This document shows positions 7,991 to 18,243 of a stretch of DNA of 64,000 bases, in pieces. Numbering within the stretch: the stretch's first letter is position 1; the number at the start of each line of letters is the position of its first letter. The notes under the pieces were generated by a model, which had not been told where the DNA came from, searched no databases, and saw nothing but the letters and a program-made list of their open reading frames with translations. Position numbers and translations under genes: made by a program. Source of the DNA: an uncultured Alphaproteobacteria bacterium (GTDB lineage Bacteria; Pseudomonadota; Alphaproteobacteria; Micavibrionales; Micavibrionaceae); NCBI GenBank assembly GCA_946481075.1, contig CAMLMC010000001.1, positions 1-64,000 on the forward strand, given 5' to 3'.

Positions 7991-8010
7991 CCCCCGCCCG
8001 TGTGCGGGGG
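7991..8010 (+). other. Intergenic hairpin between the SPOR gene and nagZ
   Basis: CCCCCGC and GCGGGGG pair around a six-base loop, but the sequence after it (TTCGTG) is not a T-run. It may reduce rather than end transcription into nagZ, or stabilise the upstream message. Confidence 0.5.
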
Positions 8011-8028
8011 TTCGTGTATAAAGGGATC

Positions 8029-8982
8029 ATGATCAAAGATACAAAAGCCGTTATTGTTTCGTGCTCTGGCACAGTTCTGACCGAAGATGAAGCTGCATTA
8101 TTCGCTTCCATGAAGCCGTTCGGGTTCATCCTCTTCGGCCGCAATGTCGAAAACAAGGAGCAGATGACAAAGCTCTGTGCCGATCTGCGTGACAGCGTCG
8201 GCTGGGATTGCCCCATCCTGATCGATCAGGAAGGCGGACGCGTTCGCCGCATGCGCCCGCCCGTTTGGAACGATTACCCCGCGATGAAGGATATCGGTGA
8301 TGCAAACGATTATGATCTTCTTATTAAAACCATCGACGGTATCTGCAATGACTTGAACGAAGTCGGGATCGATGTCGATTGTGTGCCCGTGCTCGACGTA
8401 CTCTTTGAAGACACGCATCAGGCGATTGGTAATCGCGCCTTTTCATCTGATCCTGTTCTGGTGGGAGATATGGGGGCTGTGGTAATCGAACGCTGCATCG
8501 CCAACGGCATAACACCAGTTATCAAACATATTCCGGGTCAGGGGCGTTCCGCGCTTGATTCCCACTATGATCTACCTGTTGTACGGGCAAGCTTGAAGGA
8601 ACTGGAAGACGTCGATTTTGCCCCTTTCCGCTATGTACTTGATAAAGATAACGCAAATCATGTCTGGGGCATGGTGTCGCATATCGTCTATGAAGCGATC
8701 GATCCGGTGGATCCGGCCTCCGTATCCCCGAAGATCATCGATATTATTCGTGAAAATATAGGTTTTTCTGGGCTTTTGCTCTCTGATGACCTATGTATGG
8801 ACGCACTTAAAAGATACGGATCGCCTGCGGATAGAGTGGTTAAAACGCTGGAAGCGGGCATGGATATCGCGCTATATTGCGCCGGTAAGCTTGAGGATTT
8901 GACCGAAATAGCAAGTGTTTCCATACCCTTGCGTGAAATAAGTATTAAACGATATGAACGAAGCAAGATCGCAAAACGATGA
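8029..8982 (+). CDS. nagZ: Beta-N-acetylhexosaminidase
   Basis: 317 aa from ATG 8029, preceded by AAAGGGA. A glycoside hydrolase family 3 enzyme that removes GlcNAc from anhydromuropeptides in cytoplasmic cell-wall recycling. Visible motifs: FILFGRNV, LIDQEGGRVRRMR (substrate loop), KHIPGQG (166-172), the Asp-Ser-His dyad at 177-179 that serves as general acid/base in NagZ, and SDDLCM (252-257) with the nucleophile Asp. The usual G-H-G after K-H-(F/I)-P is G-Q-G. It is followed by a membrane-protein gene that overlaps its end by 29 bases and by scpAB. Confidence 0.95.
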   Translation: MIKDTKAVIVSCSGTVLTEDEAALFASMKPFGFILFGRNVENKEQMTKLCADLRDSVGWDCPILIDQEGGRVRRMRPPVWNDYPAMKDIGDANDYDLLIKTIDGICNDLNEVGIDVDCVPVLDVLFEDTHQAIGNRAFSSDPVLVGDMGAVVIERCIANGITPVIKHIPGQGRSALDSHYDLPVVRASLKELEDVDFAPFRYVLDKDNANHVWGMVSHIVYEAIDPVDPASVSPKIIDIIRENIGFSGLLLSDDLCMDALKRYGSPADRVVKTLEAGMDIALYCAGKLEDLTEIASVSIPLREISIKRYERSKIAKR

Positions 8983-9298
8983 TAAAGCTTTGCCGCTTTC
9001 CTATCACTGGAACCGGTCGCAAAGCAACTTGGCGCTGGTAGGTGCGTTTATGTTTGCGGGTCTTGCGGGTTTGGCCTACGTCGCAGGCGATAGCCATAAG
9101 GTCGATATTGATGCGCTTTGCGCACCTGAAAATATGGCCTGTCATGATTATGTGGAAGCAAAGATGGAGCAGGAGCGCTTGGCTGTTCCTTTGCTCGTGC
9201 TGATCATTGGTGGCGGTATGGGCCTCTCGCGTGCCTCGCATTTTTATCGCCGCGCTGAAGAGATCAGGCAGCAGCATGAAGGGCCAAGCGTTATATGA
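8954..9298 (+). CDS. Small two-TM membrane protein
   Basis: 114 aa. It overlaps the end of nagZ by 29 bases and its TGA overlaps the ATG of scpA, so it is probably translated as part of the nagZ-scpAB unit. Two hydrophobic segments (about 27-43 and 77-92) flank a periplasmic-type loop containing CAPENMACHD, whose two cysteines could form a disulfide; the charged tail RRAEEIRQQH would be cytoplasmic. Not recognised. A shorter internal start cannot be excluded. Confidence 0.7.
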   Translation: MNEARSQNDDKALPLSYHWNRSQSNLALVGAFMFAGLAGLAYVAGDSHKVDIDALCAPENMACHDYVEAKMEQERLAVPLLVLIIGGGMGLSRASHFYRRAEEIRQQHEGPSVI

Positions 9299-10185
9299 CC
9301 GCCATGGAAGAAGAATATGTTGAAGATGTGTCTGCGGAACTGCTGGACGAAGGCGTGCATGAGGCGGATTCGCTTCTTCTGAACTTGGATGGATTCGAAG
9401 GGCCGATTGACGTTCTTCTCGAAATGGCGCGCAATCAGAAGGTGGATCTTCGCGAAATTTCCATCCTGCAACTGGCGCGTCAATATCTCGACTTTATAGA
9501 ACGCGCGAAAGATTTGCGCCTCGACCTCGCCGCCGAATATCTGGTCATGGCGGCCTGGCTTGCTTATCTGAAATCCCGTCTCCTTCTGCCGCGCGAAAAA
9601 GACAATGAAGAAGGGCCGAGCGGGGAGGCTATGGCGGAAGCCTTGCAATTCCAGCTTCGCCGTCTGGAGTCGATGCGTAAGGCTGCTGAAACGCTGATGA
9701 ACCGTCCACAGCTGGGCATCAATATCTTTGGTCGCGGTATGCCGGAAGGCCTACGCGTCCATTATAACGCGACCTATCAGGTAACGCTCTATGATCTTTT
9801 AAAGGCCTATGGCGATATCAAACGCCGCGCTGAGTTTAGTTCTTATGAACTCCCGACCTTCAATGTCATGACGATGGAGGAGGCGATTGACCGGATGAGG
9901 AAGATGCTCGGCAATTTGCCGAAATCTGGCCCGCATACGGTGTGGACGACGCTGCAAAGCTTTATGCCGGACAATATTCAGGACCCGCTGCTGCGCCGTT
10001 CCTCCATGGCCTCCACCTTTACGGCAGGGCTGGAACTGGCGAAACAGGGCAAGGTCGAAATCCGACAGGATGGTTTGTTCCGCCCTGTTTATATCCGCTC
10101 TGCCAACCGCCCGCCAGTATTTGACGAAGTTGTGGAAACGACTGATACGAAAGAAGATGATGATGGAAGCACAACAGCAAACTGA
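9295..10185 (+). CDS. scpA: Segregation and condensation protein A
   Basis: 296 aa. The kleisin subunit of the SMC-ScpAB condensin complex. The N-terminal kleisin signature is intact: LNLDGFEGPIDVLLEMARNQKVDL, given here only as landmarks at about 28-51, then Y-L-V-M-A-A-W-L-A-Y-L-K-S-R-L-L-L-P. The C-terminal winged-helix part is present before a divergent acidic tail. It starts within an ATGA overlap with the upstream membrane gene and ends overlapping the start of scpB, which is normal coupling for this pair. Confidence 0.96.
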   Translation: MTAMEEEYVEDVSAELLDEGVHEADSLLLNLDGFEGPIDVLLEMARNQKVDLREISILQLARQYLDFIERAKDLRLDLAAEYLVMAAWLAYLKSRLLLPREKDNEEGPSGEAMAEALQFQLRRLESMRKAAETLMNRPQLGINIFGRGMPEGLRVHYNATYQVTLYDLLKAYGDIKRRAEFSSYELPTFNVMTMEEAIDRMRKMLGNLPKSGPHTVWTTLQSFMPDNIQDPLLRRSSMASTFTAGLELAKQGKVEIRQDGLFRPVYIRSANRPPVFDEVVETTDTKEDDDGSTTAN

Positions 10186-10849
10186 TCAACAACTGAAAAT
10201 CCTCGAAGCGCTGCTTTTCGCTGCGCCAAATCCGCTGACGCCGCAGGCAATTTTGGAACGCATGCCAGAAGGCTCGGACCTTGCCGTATTGCTGCCGGAA
10301 TTGCAGGCGAATTATAACGAGCGCGGGATCGAACTTGTCGAAATCAACGGCGCCTATGCGTTCCGCACATCGGCTGCCGTTGCCGATGCGCTGACTATTG
10401 AAAAGGATGTGGAACGGAAACTCTCGAAGGCCGCTTTGGAGACGATGGCGGTGATTGCCTATCATCAGCCAATCACACGCGCAGAAATCGAGAACATTCG
10501 CGGGGTGGCCACGCACAAGGGCACGATCGACCAGCTTCTTGAAATGGGCTGGATCAAGCCGGGCAAGCGGCGCGAAACGCCGGGCCGCCCGTTGACATGG
10601 CTTACCACCAACGGTTTCCTTGACCAGTTCGGTTTGGGCTCTATTATGGAGCTGCCGGGGCTCGAAGATTTGAAGGCCGCCGGCCTGCTGGATCGCCGTC
10701 CGGCCATAGATACGGTTCCGGACAACCGCGACTTGTTCGACGATGCGGATAAATCGGCGGCTGAGGTTTTATCAGGCGTGAAAGATGAAGAGGCCGATAC
10801 CGGCAATGATGGCGAAGATGAATTCGCCGGATATGATGAAGAGGAATAA
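10163..10849 (+). CDS. scpB: Segregation and condensation protein B
   Basis: About 228 aa. Three ATG codons in a row (10157, 10160, 10163) follow AAAGAAG; the last has the best spacing and is used here. Partner of ScpA in chromosome condensation: two winged-helix domains (LKILEALLFAAPNPLT at the start; VIAYHQPITRAEIENIRGV in the middle; RPLTWLTTNGFLDQFGL later). The acidic C-terminal tail is typical of alphaproteobacterial ScpB. It overlaps scpA by 23 bases. Confidence 0.95.
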   Translation: MEAQQQTDQQLKILEALLFAAPNPLTPQAILERMPEGSDLAVLLPELQANYNERGIELVEINGAYAFRTSAAVADALTIEKDVERKLSKAALETMAVIAYHQPITRAEIENIRGVATHKGTIDQLLEMGWIKPGKRRETPGRPLTWLTTNGFLDQFGLGSIMELPGLEDLKAAGLLDRRPAIDTVPDNRDLFDDADKSAAEVLSGVKDEEADTGNDGEDEFAGYDEEE

Positions 10850-11251
10850 TTGAACTTAATTTTAAAGTTTTTAATTGTCCTAACGCTTGTAATAAATGTT
10901 TTCCTGACCTTATTGCTTGATTTGGGGCCAGGAATACTGGCGGGCGTTATTTTCATCCTTGTTCCAATAATTTTACGTCATTTCATACTTCGCAATAAGG
11001 CGCAAACTAGAGTAATAGAAGCATCATCATTCAAAGTATCAAAATTGAGATTTTGTATTGATGTTTCCATAGTTTTGGCATTTATTGCGGCGATTTTTTT
11101 AATTTCAGACAAACTAGTTGATTTTAGTACGCATGTGCTAAGTTACGTACATCTTTCAACCATTGAAATATTGTGCTTTATAATACTCAACAGTGCCGTT
11201 TTTTTGATTTTTGCTGCCCGCCTATGGCATCAGATCAATTATAAAAGTTAG
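10850..11251 (+). CDS. AT-rich membrane protein between scpB and tatA
   Basis: 133 aa, starting at a TTG placed directly after the TAA of scpB. Four hydrophobic stretches (about 3-24, 26-45, 70-86 and 105-125) with few charges. Base composition is strikingly AT-rich (roughly 35% GC by eye) against GC-rich neighbours on both sides, and codon use follows that. Not recognised. Its place inside an otherwise standard scpB-tatA junction and its composition suggest a recent acquisition; translation from TTG is unproven, though the 400-base open frame and membrane pattern argue that it is real. Confidence 0.62.
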   Translation: MNLILKFLIVLTLVINVFLTLLLDLGPGILAGVIFILVPIILRHFILRNKAQTRVIEASSFKVSKLRFCIDVSIVLAFIAAIFLISDKLVDFSTHVLSYVHLSTIEILCFIILNSAVFLIFAARLWHQINYKS

Positions 11252-11263
11252 GAAGAATAAGAT

Positions 11264-11455
11264 ATGGGACTAAGCATCTGGCATATTCTGGTCGTGGCGA
11301 TTGTTGTGATCGTTCTGTTCGGCCGTGGTAAAATTTCCGGCGTCATGGAAGAAATCGGCAAAGGCATCAACGGCTTCAAACGCGGTCTGAACGACAAGAC
11401 CCCGGAAGATGAGCCGCAAAAAATTATCGAACAAGACAAACAGAAAGACCTGTAG
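11264..11455 (+). CDS. tatA: Sec-independent translocase subunit TatA
   Basis: 63 aa. One N-terminal transmembrane helix followed by an amphipathic helix with the family F-G-R-G-K-I hinge, here [18 protein letters not shown], and a charged tail. It forms the pore-like oligomer for export of folded proteins with twin-arginine signals. First of three Tat genes: tatB starts four bases after its stop and tatC overlaps tatB. Confidence 0.96.
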   Translation: MGLSIWHILVVAIVVIVLFGRGKISGVMEEIGKGINGFKRGLNDKTPEDEPQKIIEQDKQKDL

Positions 11456-11458
11456 ACC

Positions 11459-11776
11459 ATGTTCGGTATCGACTGGTCCGAATTGATGGTGATCCTTGTG
11501 ATCGCCGTCATTGTTATCGGACCAAAGGATATTCCTAAAATCATGTATACGCTGGGCCGCCTTGCGCGTCGTTTCCAGTATGCCAAATTCGCAATGACCC
11601 AGCAGTTCGATGAAATCCTGAAAGCTGGCGATATCGAAGAGCTTCGCCGCGGCGTGAATTTTGAAGCGCGTCATCATGACGAGGCCGCTGCGGATGCTGG
11701 GCATGACCATCACGACATAAAACCGCTCGAAAATCCTGAAAACGTCTCGGATAACGATAAACGGGGTGAGGCATGA
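11459..11776 (+). CDS. tatB: Sec-independent translocase subunit TatB
   Basis: 105 aa. It begins MFGIDWSELMVILVIAVIVI with the conserved Glu in the transmembrane helix, then GPKDIPK and an amphipathic helix (LGRLARRFQYAKFAMTQQFD). TatB forms the signal-peptide receptor with TatC. The His/Asp-rich tail is low complexity. Its TGA overlaps the ATG of tatC. Confidence 0.96.
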   Translation: MFGIDWSELMVILVIAVIVIGPKDIPKIMYTLGRLARRFQYAKFAMTQQFDEILKAGDIEELRRGVNFEARHHDEAAADAGHDHHDIKPLENPENVSDNDKRGEA

Positions 11777-12540
11777 CCGACGATCCATCGCAAAAACTGG
11801 AAACCCTCACCGAACACGTGACCGAATTGCGCAAACGCATCATGTGGTCCTTGTTTGCCATCATCGGCGGTACGGGTATCTGCTATTTGTTCAAAGAAGA
11901 TATTTATGGCTTCTTGGTCAAACCGCTGGCCGACGCTATGCAAAGCACGGGGGGCGGGACAGACCGTCTGATCTATACAAACCTTACCGAAGCGTTTTTC
12001 ACGTATTTGCGCGTATCCTTCTTTGCCGGATGCTTCCTGACAATTCCGGTGATCCTGTCGCAAATATGGATGTTCATCGCGCCGGCGCTCTACAAAAACG
12101 AAAAGAAGGTTTTCTTTCCCTATTTGGTTGCAACACCGGTTCTGTTCTTCATCGGCGGCGCGTTGGTCTATTACTTGATCATTCCCATGGCATGGAAATT
12201 CTTCCTTGGGTTTCAAAGCACGGGCACGGAAACAGCACTGCCTATTCAACTCGAGGCGAAGGTCGGCGAATATCTTGATCTTATCATGACATTGATCATG
12301 GCATTCGGCCTGTGTTTCCAATTGCCTGTTCTATTGTCCCTTTTGGCGCAGGCGGGTGTTATCACCGCTGACCATCTGATTGCGTTTCGAAAATACGCGA
12401 TTGTCATCATTTTTACGGTTGCCGCCGTCATTACACCGCCTGATGTGATCAGCCAGATAGGCCTTGCTGTGCCTATATGCCTTTTGTACGAGCTGTCGAT
12501 TATTCTTGTTCGCCGTATTCAAAAGAAACGGGCCGCCTAA
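11773..12540 (+). CDS. tatC: Sec-independent translocase subunit TatC
   Basis: 255 aa, the usual length. Six transmembrane segments with the conserved N-terminal H-V-x-E-L-R-K-R-I and, between helices, F-F-x-Y-L-R-V-S-F-F-A-G. The Glu in the first periplasmic region and P-V-x-L-S-Q-I-W are present. It binds the twin-arginine motif of substrates. Its stop overlaps the ATG of zapE by one base (TAATG). Confidence 0.97.
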   Translation: MTDDPSQKLETLTEHVTELRKRIMWSLFAIIGGTGICYLFKEDIYGFLVKPLADAMQSTGGGTDRLIYTNLTEAFFTYLRVSFFAGCFLTIPVILSQIWMFIAPALYKNEKKVFFPYLVATPVLFFIGGALVYYLIIPMAWKFFLGFQSTGTETALPIQLEAKVGEYLDLIMTLIMAFGLCFQLPVLLSLLAQAGVITADHLIAFRKYAIVIIFTVAAVITPPDVISQIGLAVPICLLYELSIILVRRIQKKRAA

Positions 12541-13622
12541 TGGATGTATTGTCCCGCTATCATGACAAAGTGGAATCCGGCGACCTCCTGAGCGATATGC
12601 AGCAAAAAAATGCGGCCGAGGCCTTGGAACGGTTGCGTGCCGATCTTGCCAACCCGAAAAAATCCATCTTTGGCCTTGGCAAAGTAAAGCCCGTGCAAGG
12701 CGTCTATATCCACGGCGGCGTGGGGCGCGGCAAATCCATGTTGATGGATCTGTTTTTCGATACCGTACCACACGGCCTGAAAAAACGCCGGGTCCATTTT
12801 CATGAATTCATGATTGAAACCCATGACTGGCTTCATAAACGTAGGGTCGAAGCCGTTGATGATTTATTGCCTCAATATGCGCGGCATGTTGCCAAGACAG
12901 TGAATATTCTTTGTTTTGATGAATTCCATGTGACCGATGTGGCCGATGCGATGATTTTGTCGCGGCTTTTTACCGACTTATTCGATCTGGGGCTTGCCGT
13001 TGTCGCCACATCGAACTGGCCACCGGAACGCCTTTATGAAGGCGGGTTGCAACGCGAACGCTTCTTGCCTTTCGTTGATCTCATCAAGCGCCGAATGCAG
13101 ATTGTGCATGTCGATAGTCAAACCGATTACCGCGAAATTGCAGTGAAAGACCTCGACACTTATCTTTATCCTCTCAACGCGAAAACCAAGCAGGGCATCG
13201 AGGATTTTTTTAAAGTATTATCCCACAACGAGCCTGAAAGATCGGTGGAATTGAACGTGAAGGGGCGCATTTTCCACGCCCGCACGGCCAATGGCGCGGC
13301 GCGTTTTACCTTCGCCGAATTGTGCGAGCAGCCGCATGGCGCGGAAGATTATCTGGCGATTGCGGAAAAATTCGAATCCATCATCATAGAGAATATTCCC
13401 AAGCTTGGTTATGACCGTCGCAATGAAACCAAGCGTTTTATGACGTTGATTGACGTTCTTTATGATATGCGCCGCCGCGTGGTGATGTCGGCAGAAGCGG
13501 CAGCCGACAAACTTTACCAAGGCACCGACTATATTTTTGAATTCGAACGGACGGTTAGCCGTCTGATGGAAATGCAATCGACATCCTATCTTCCAGCCGC
13601 TGGCCCGGCTGTGGTAAGATAA
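12540..13622 (+). CDS. zapE: Cell division protein ZapE, AFG1-like ATPase
   Basis: 360 aa from the ATG that overlaps the tatC stop; the longer upstream frame runs inside tatC and is not used. P-loop ATPase of the AFG1/LACE1 family: Walker A GGVGRGKSMLMDLFF, Walker B LCFDEFHVTD, sensor region ATSNWPPERLYEGGLQRERFLPF. In E. coli ZapE acts on FtsZ at the constricting septum. The end of the protein (TLIDVLYDMRRRVVMSAEA) is conserved in the family. Confidence 0.94.
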   Translation: MDVLSRYHDKVESGDLLSDMQQKNAAEALERLRADLANPKKSIFGLGKVKPVQGVYIHGGVGRGKSMLMDLFFDTVPHGLKKRRVHFHEFMIETHDWLHKRRVEAVDDLLPQYARHVAKTVNILCFDEFHVTDVADAMILSRLFTDLFDLGLAVVATSNWPPERLYEGGLQRERFLPFVDLIKRRMQIVHVDSQTDYREIAVKDLDTYLYPLNAKTKQGIEDFFKVLSHNEPERSVELNVKGRIFHARTANGAARFTFAELCEQPHGAEDYLAIAEKFESIIIENIPKLGYDRRNETKRFMTLIDVLYDMRRRVVMSAEAAADKLYQGTDYIFEFERTVSRLMEMQSTSYLPAAGPAVVR

Positions 13623-13625
13623 GTA

Positions 13626-14900
13626 ATGCTTTCCTTTCTGGAAAAATTCTTTCCGGCTCTCTCCAAACCGCTTGCCGAAGTGGACGAAATGATACTTGCC
13701 GAAAACGGCACCGAAAAACAGCGTTATGCATTGGCCCGTAGTGAGCAGACATCACAGGATACATTATATTTTCTGGCCGACAATGATCCGTCCGTGAAAG
13801 TCAGGCGCGCGGTTGCGGGAAATCCGTCTACACCGATTCAGGCAGCAACAGTTTTGGCGTCGGATAAATCCGAAGATGTACGGATGATATTGGCGCGGCG
13901 TTTGATGGTGGTATTGCCGTCCCTATCGCAGGATAAATACAGTCAGCTTTATGCCTTTGCGGTGCAGGCCTTAGGCGATCTTGCGCTCGATGAAGTCCTA
14001 AAGGTACGCCGTGCGCTGGCTGAAACATTGAAGGATCATGCGCATACGCCGCCCTCCGTTGCCCTGCAATTGGCAAAAGATTTAGAAAGAACTGTGTCCG
14101 AACCGATCCTGCGCTTTTGCACGGCGCTATCGGACGATGCACTCATAGAGGTTTTGCAAACCCATCCGGCGCAATGGGCTGCCGAGGCGGTAGCGCAGCG
14201 TAAAACGTTGAGTGCGCCAGTATCCAAAGCCGTTATTCAGACAGGAAACCGTAAGGCCGGGGAATATTTGTTACAGAACGAGGGCGCGGAGATAACGATT
14301 GCTTTGCTGGAGGATATTGTCGAACGTGCCCGCGAATATCCGGAATGGCATAAACCGATTGCGAGCCGTGCTGCGCTGCCGCCACTCATGGCTGAAAAGC
14401 TCGCGGCGTATGTGGATCAATCGGTCCGTAAGATTTTGATGGAGCGTAGCGACCTTGATGAACACACGATTCAGAAGATAGCGGTCATCATGCAACGCCG
14501 CGTCAAGTTTCAGGACGAACATAAAAAACGCACGCAGGCCGTCAAGGACGATAAAAGCCCTGCACAAAAAGCGCGGGAATTTTTTGATAACAATGAATTG
14601 ACCGAAGAATTGATCGGCGATGCGCTTGCTATGCGGGACTACGGCTTTGTCATGGAATCTTTGGCACTCCTTGCAAAGGCCAAGCCGCAAACCATTCAAA
14701 CGGTGTTCGATGCAAAGGCACCGAAATCCATATGTGCCATATGCTGGAAGGCGGGCTTCTCCATGCGCTTTGCTTTGCAATTGCAACAAACAATGGGGCA
14801 AGTGCCTGCTAAATCGCTTGTCTATCCGCGTGGCGGTACGGATTATCCTTTCACGAGGCAAGAGATGGAATGGCAGCTGGATATAATCGGGATTAATTAA
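13626..14900 (+). CDS. DUF2336 domain protein
   Basis: 424 aa, a repeat-rich alphaproteobacterial family of unknown function. The N-terminal half shows HEAT-like units: LARSEQTSQDTLYFLADNDP, then VRRAVAGNPSTP, EDVRMILARR and VRRALAETLKDHAHTPPSVA, all typical of DUF2336. The C-terminal half is helical with a basic stretch. No signal peptide or membrane segment. It starts four bases after zapE, so it is likely in the same transcript. Its last eight bases overlap the end of the convergent gene. Confidence 0.88.
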   Translation: MLSFLEKFFPALSKPLAEVDEMILAENGTEKQRYALARSEQTSQDTLYFLADNDPSVKVRRAVAGNPSTPIQAATVLASDKSEDVRMILARRLMVVLPSLSQDKYSQLYAFAVQALGDLALDEVLKVRRALAETLKDHAHTPPSVALQLAKDLERTVSEPILRFCTALSDDALIEVLQTHPAQWAAEAVAQRKTLSAPVSKAVIQTGNRKAGEYLLQNEGAEITIALLEDIVERAREYPEWHKPIASRAALPPLMAEKLAAYVDQSVRKILMERSDLDEHTIQKIAVIMQRRVKFQDEHKKRTQAVKDDKSPAQKAREFFDNNELTEELIGDALAMRDYGFVMESLALLAKAKPQTIQTVFDAKAPKSICAICWKAGFSMRFALQLQQTMGQVPAKSLVYPRGGTDYPFTRQEMEWQLDIIGIN

Positions 14901-15288
14901 GGGTATTTTGCCGTTGCCGCAAAATTTGCCCGGCGAGCACAGGGTTCAACATAGGGAAGAGCATCAATGGCAGCTCGCAAAATTTTGTAACCTCGTTTTG
15001 CTCGAGAACGATTTCCATACCGTCCTTGTCGAAGGCGATGCAGAATCCTTCCTCATGAAAAACTTCCGAAAGAATCTCTATTACTTTTTGTCCATCTAAT
15101 CGGCCAGTTCCACAGATGCTGTTTGAAGGATAGGCAACCTTAAGCAGGATAACGTTTTGCCCATATCGATTGTCGACATCAACTACGGCTTTAGGTTTTG
15201 GAGAATCGTCGGGCACCTGCGTGGCAACAATCTCGTTGAACGCATCTTTCAAGTAGAACTCAATCCAATCGGCATCAGTATCAGACAT
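14893..15288 (-). CDS. Small acidic hypothetical protein
   Basis: 131 aa, not recognised. It begins MSDTDADWIEFYLKDAFNEI, has a central strand-rich part (GQNVILLKVAYPS, GRLDGQKVIEILSEVF) and ends in a leucine-rich segment. Four cysteines, no signal peptide. It is convergent with the DUF2336 gene (eight-base tail overlap) and divergent from mdh. The frame is well conserved in codon character, so I take it as real. Confidence 0.65.
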   Translation of the reverse strand: MSDTDADWIEFYLKDAFNEIVATQVPDDSPKPKAVVDVDNRYGQNVILLKVAYPSNSICGTGRLDGQKVIEILSEVFHEEGFCIAFDKDGMEIVLEQNEVTKFCELPLMLFPMLNPVLAGQILRQRQNTLN

Positions 15289-15357
15289 GTAAATTACCCA
15301 TGGTATGCTTTTATAAGCGTCTTTCTGTTATGTCAATATACCATTCGTTAACCACCC

Positions 15358-16379
<1,022 letters not shown>

Positions 16380-16400
16380 TCACATATCATTACAAATGAA

Positions 16401-16430
16401 GAAGGCCCGGAAAAACCGGGCCTTTTTTCT
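16401..16430. terminator. Bidirectional terminator after mdh
   Basis: AAGGCCCGG, five-base A loop, CCGGGCCTT and a T-run, directly between mdh (+) and the minus-strand gene that ends at 16431. Confidence 0.9.
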
Positions 16431-17312
16431 TTACCTTACGAATTTCAACTCAGGTGGTGCGACAATCTGCGGAGTTTGAATTTCAACTTTTCCGATCGTT
16501 TCATCAGGATCGTTGTCAAACTGGTCCGCGACATCGATTTTTATACGGCGGCTGTCATGGGCTGTGCTACGTGGTTTGAAAACGCAGACCATGCCGCTGC
16601 AATCCCTGCCATCGGGGTCTAGGAAATTTTCAATCTTTGTGACTTTTTCCGGTTCGAAGGCGAAGCCTACTCGATCGTGGAAGCGGACATTGGACCGTTC
16701 GATCAATCGATCCAACGCATCCTTGCGTTCCGCATATTGCAGGGGGTCTGTAATGGATTGCAGTTCCCTTTGTTCGCGCAAAATACGTGCCATACGGTTG
16801 TTGAGAAGGCGGGCTGTTTCCGCGCTGACATCCTCGCTCTCATAAATAAACTGCGCATCGGCGAAAATCATTTCGTTCGATTTATCATCAAATTTACCTG
16901 ATAAGGATGGAGATGTCGATGCCGCCACAGGCGCTGCGACGGCCGCAAAGGCCCGTTTGGCCCATTGTTCGATGAGGGCGGTGGATAGCGCCATCGCCTG
17001 TAATGCTTCTGCTAGCGCCTTTACGCCATAGGGATCGTGCCCGTGATGTATGGTGTGATGGCGGTTTTTTCCGCCGCGTCCAACGATGATCTTGCCCGCA
17101 CCCGTTGTGACGGAATCATCGTCCAGATCGTGATAGGCGGCATTTTCAAGGGCGACTTCACCCCGGAAAAAATCATCCCGCTCTTCTTTGTCTTTCCTGT
17201 TCTCTCGCCGGTTCTTTTCAAGGCGCTGCTGTTCGAACAATTTATCCAGCAATTCCTGCGTGGACATAAACTGCGCCTGCTGCTTTTCCCTGACCATTTT
17301 TATATCTTGCAT
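16431..17312 (-). CDS. Coiled-coil hypothetical protein
   Basis: 293 aa, not recognised. The first 60 residues are highly charged and likely coiled-coil (QQRLEKNRRENRKDKEERDD). A His-rich patch NRHHTIHHGHDPYG follows, then an Ala-rich helical part and a C-terminal half with NPLQ-type charged helices and a strand-rich tail ending in APPELKFVR. No signal peptide or membrane segment. It sits between mdh and sucC with the gene at 17374, on the opposite strand to both. Function unknown. Confidence 0.7.
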   Translation of the reverse strand: MQDIKMVREKQQAQFMSTQELLDKLFEQQRLEKNRRENRKDKEERDDFFRGEVALENAAYHDLDDDSVTTGAGKIIVGRGGKNRHHTIHHGHDPYGVKALAEALQAMALSTALIEQWAKRAFAAVAAPVAASTSPSLSGKFDDKSNEMIFADAQFIYESEDVSAETARLLNNRMARILREQRELQSITDPLQYAERKDALDRLIERSNVRFHDRVGFAFEPEKVTKIENFLDPDGRDCSGMVCVFKPRSTAHDSRRIKIDVADQFDNDPDETIGKVEIQTPQIVAPPELKFVR

Positions 17313-17373
17313 GATTGCACCATACCATAAATGCAGGTTTGGTGCAAATTTTTGACATAACTATCTTTGGAGA

Positions 17374-18243
17374 TTACGGACCATTCGGCGTTAGAGCAGG
17401 CGAGGCCAGAAAGGGTTTTGTACTATCGTCATAGGTGACATTGTTAACGCTTACGGTGCTTGCTCTCAAGAAACCGGCATTGGCCAGATCTTGTCCTGTC
17501 ATACCAATTTCTTCGGCGGTTTTCAGTATATCCAGAACAGTTGGTTCTTCCATCGGGATTGTGCCGCCATTGTTTTCGGCCTCAACAAGTTGCTCCTGGA
17601 TTTCAGGCGGCAAATCCTCTATGGGCTTCTCGCCGGTCTCAACCTGTCTTTTATATTCTTCGATCATCAACTGTTCGTCGAGGATAACTTCATTCACATG
17701 TGCGGTATACATATACGCGGCGGAATTCACGCGTACGCCATCGACAATCGTTGTCTGGTCGATCGAAAGCTGGTCGATACACATACCTTTTTCGTCCTGA
17801 AGTGCTTTGAGATCCTCTACCGTCTCAATCGGCTTACCATTTGTTCCCCTTGCGATCATGGAATCATCAACACGGATGGCATCCAAGTTACGCTGGATCG
17901 TCTCGGTATATTGACGGCTGATCGATTCAAAATTCTCGATAACATCGTTATACGTCAGATCCGAAAATGTTTTCATACCTGTCGCATACATTTGGCGGCG
18001 GAATTTTTCTTCTTCCTTTTTCTTTTCTTCGGCTTGTGGGTCATGATCGCCGTTTAATGCTGTGCGGGTAAATTGGCTGGCGTTATAACCGGATTGCGCA
18101 AAGAGCAGATATTCCTGACTCGGCGTTGCCACCAGATTGAAGTTGTTCAGCATGGATTTTGGGGCGATACGCCCGAACTGTTCCACCGGCACCTCGATAC
18201 CGGGGAATTCGGATAAATTCGCTTTTTGTCCCTGTGTCTCCAT
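17374..18243 (-). CDS. Acidic hypothetical protein
   Basis: 289 aa, soluble, acidic and not recognised. It has a Lys/Glu-rich helix ([18 protein letters not shown]) around residues 73-90, then helical segments with repeated T/Y/N-rich turns and a Glu/Pro-rich region near 205-240 ending in [10 protein letters not shown]. It is 61 bases upstream of the coiled-coil gene in the same direction, so the two may form an operon. Divergent from sucC. Confidence 0.68.
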   Translation of the reverse strand: METQGQKANLSEFPGIEVPVEQFGRIAPKSMLNNFNLVATPSQEYLLFAQSGYNASQFTRTALNGDHDPQAEEKKKEEEKFRRQMYATGMKTFSDLTYNDVIENFESISRQYTETIQRNLDAIRVDDSMIARGTNGKPIETVEDLKALQDEKGMCIDQLSIDQTTIVDGVRVNSAAYMYTAHVNEVILDEQLMIEEYKRQVETGEKPIEDLPPEIQEQLVEAENNGGTIPMEEPTVLDILKTAEEIGMTGQDLANAGFLRASTVSVNNVTYDDSTKPFLASPALTPNGP

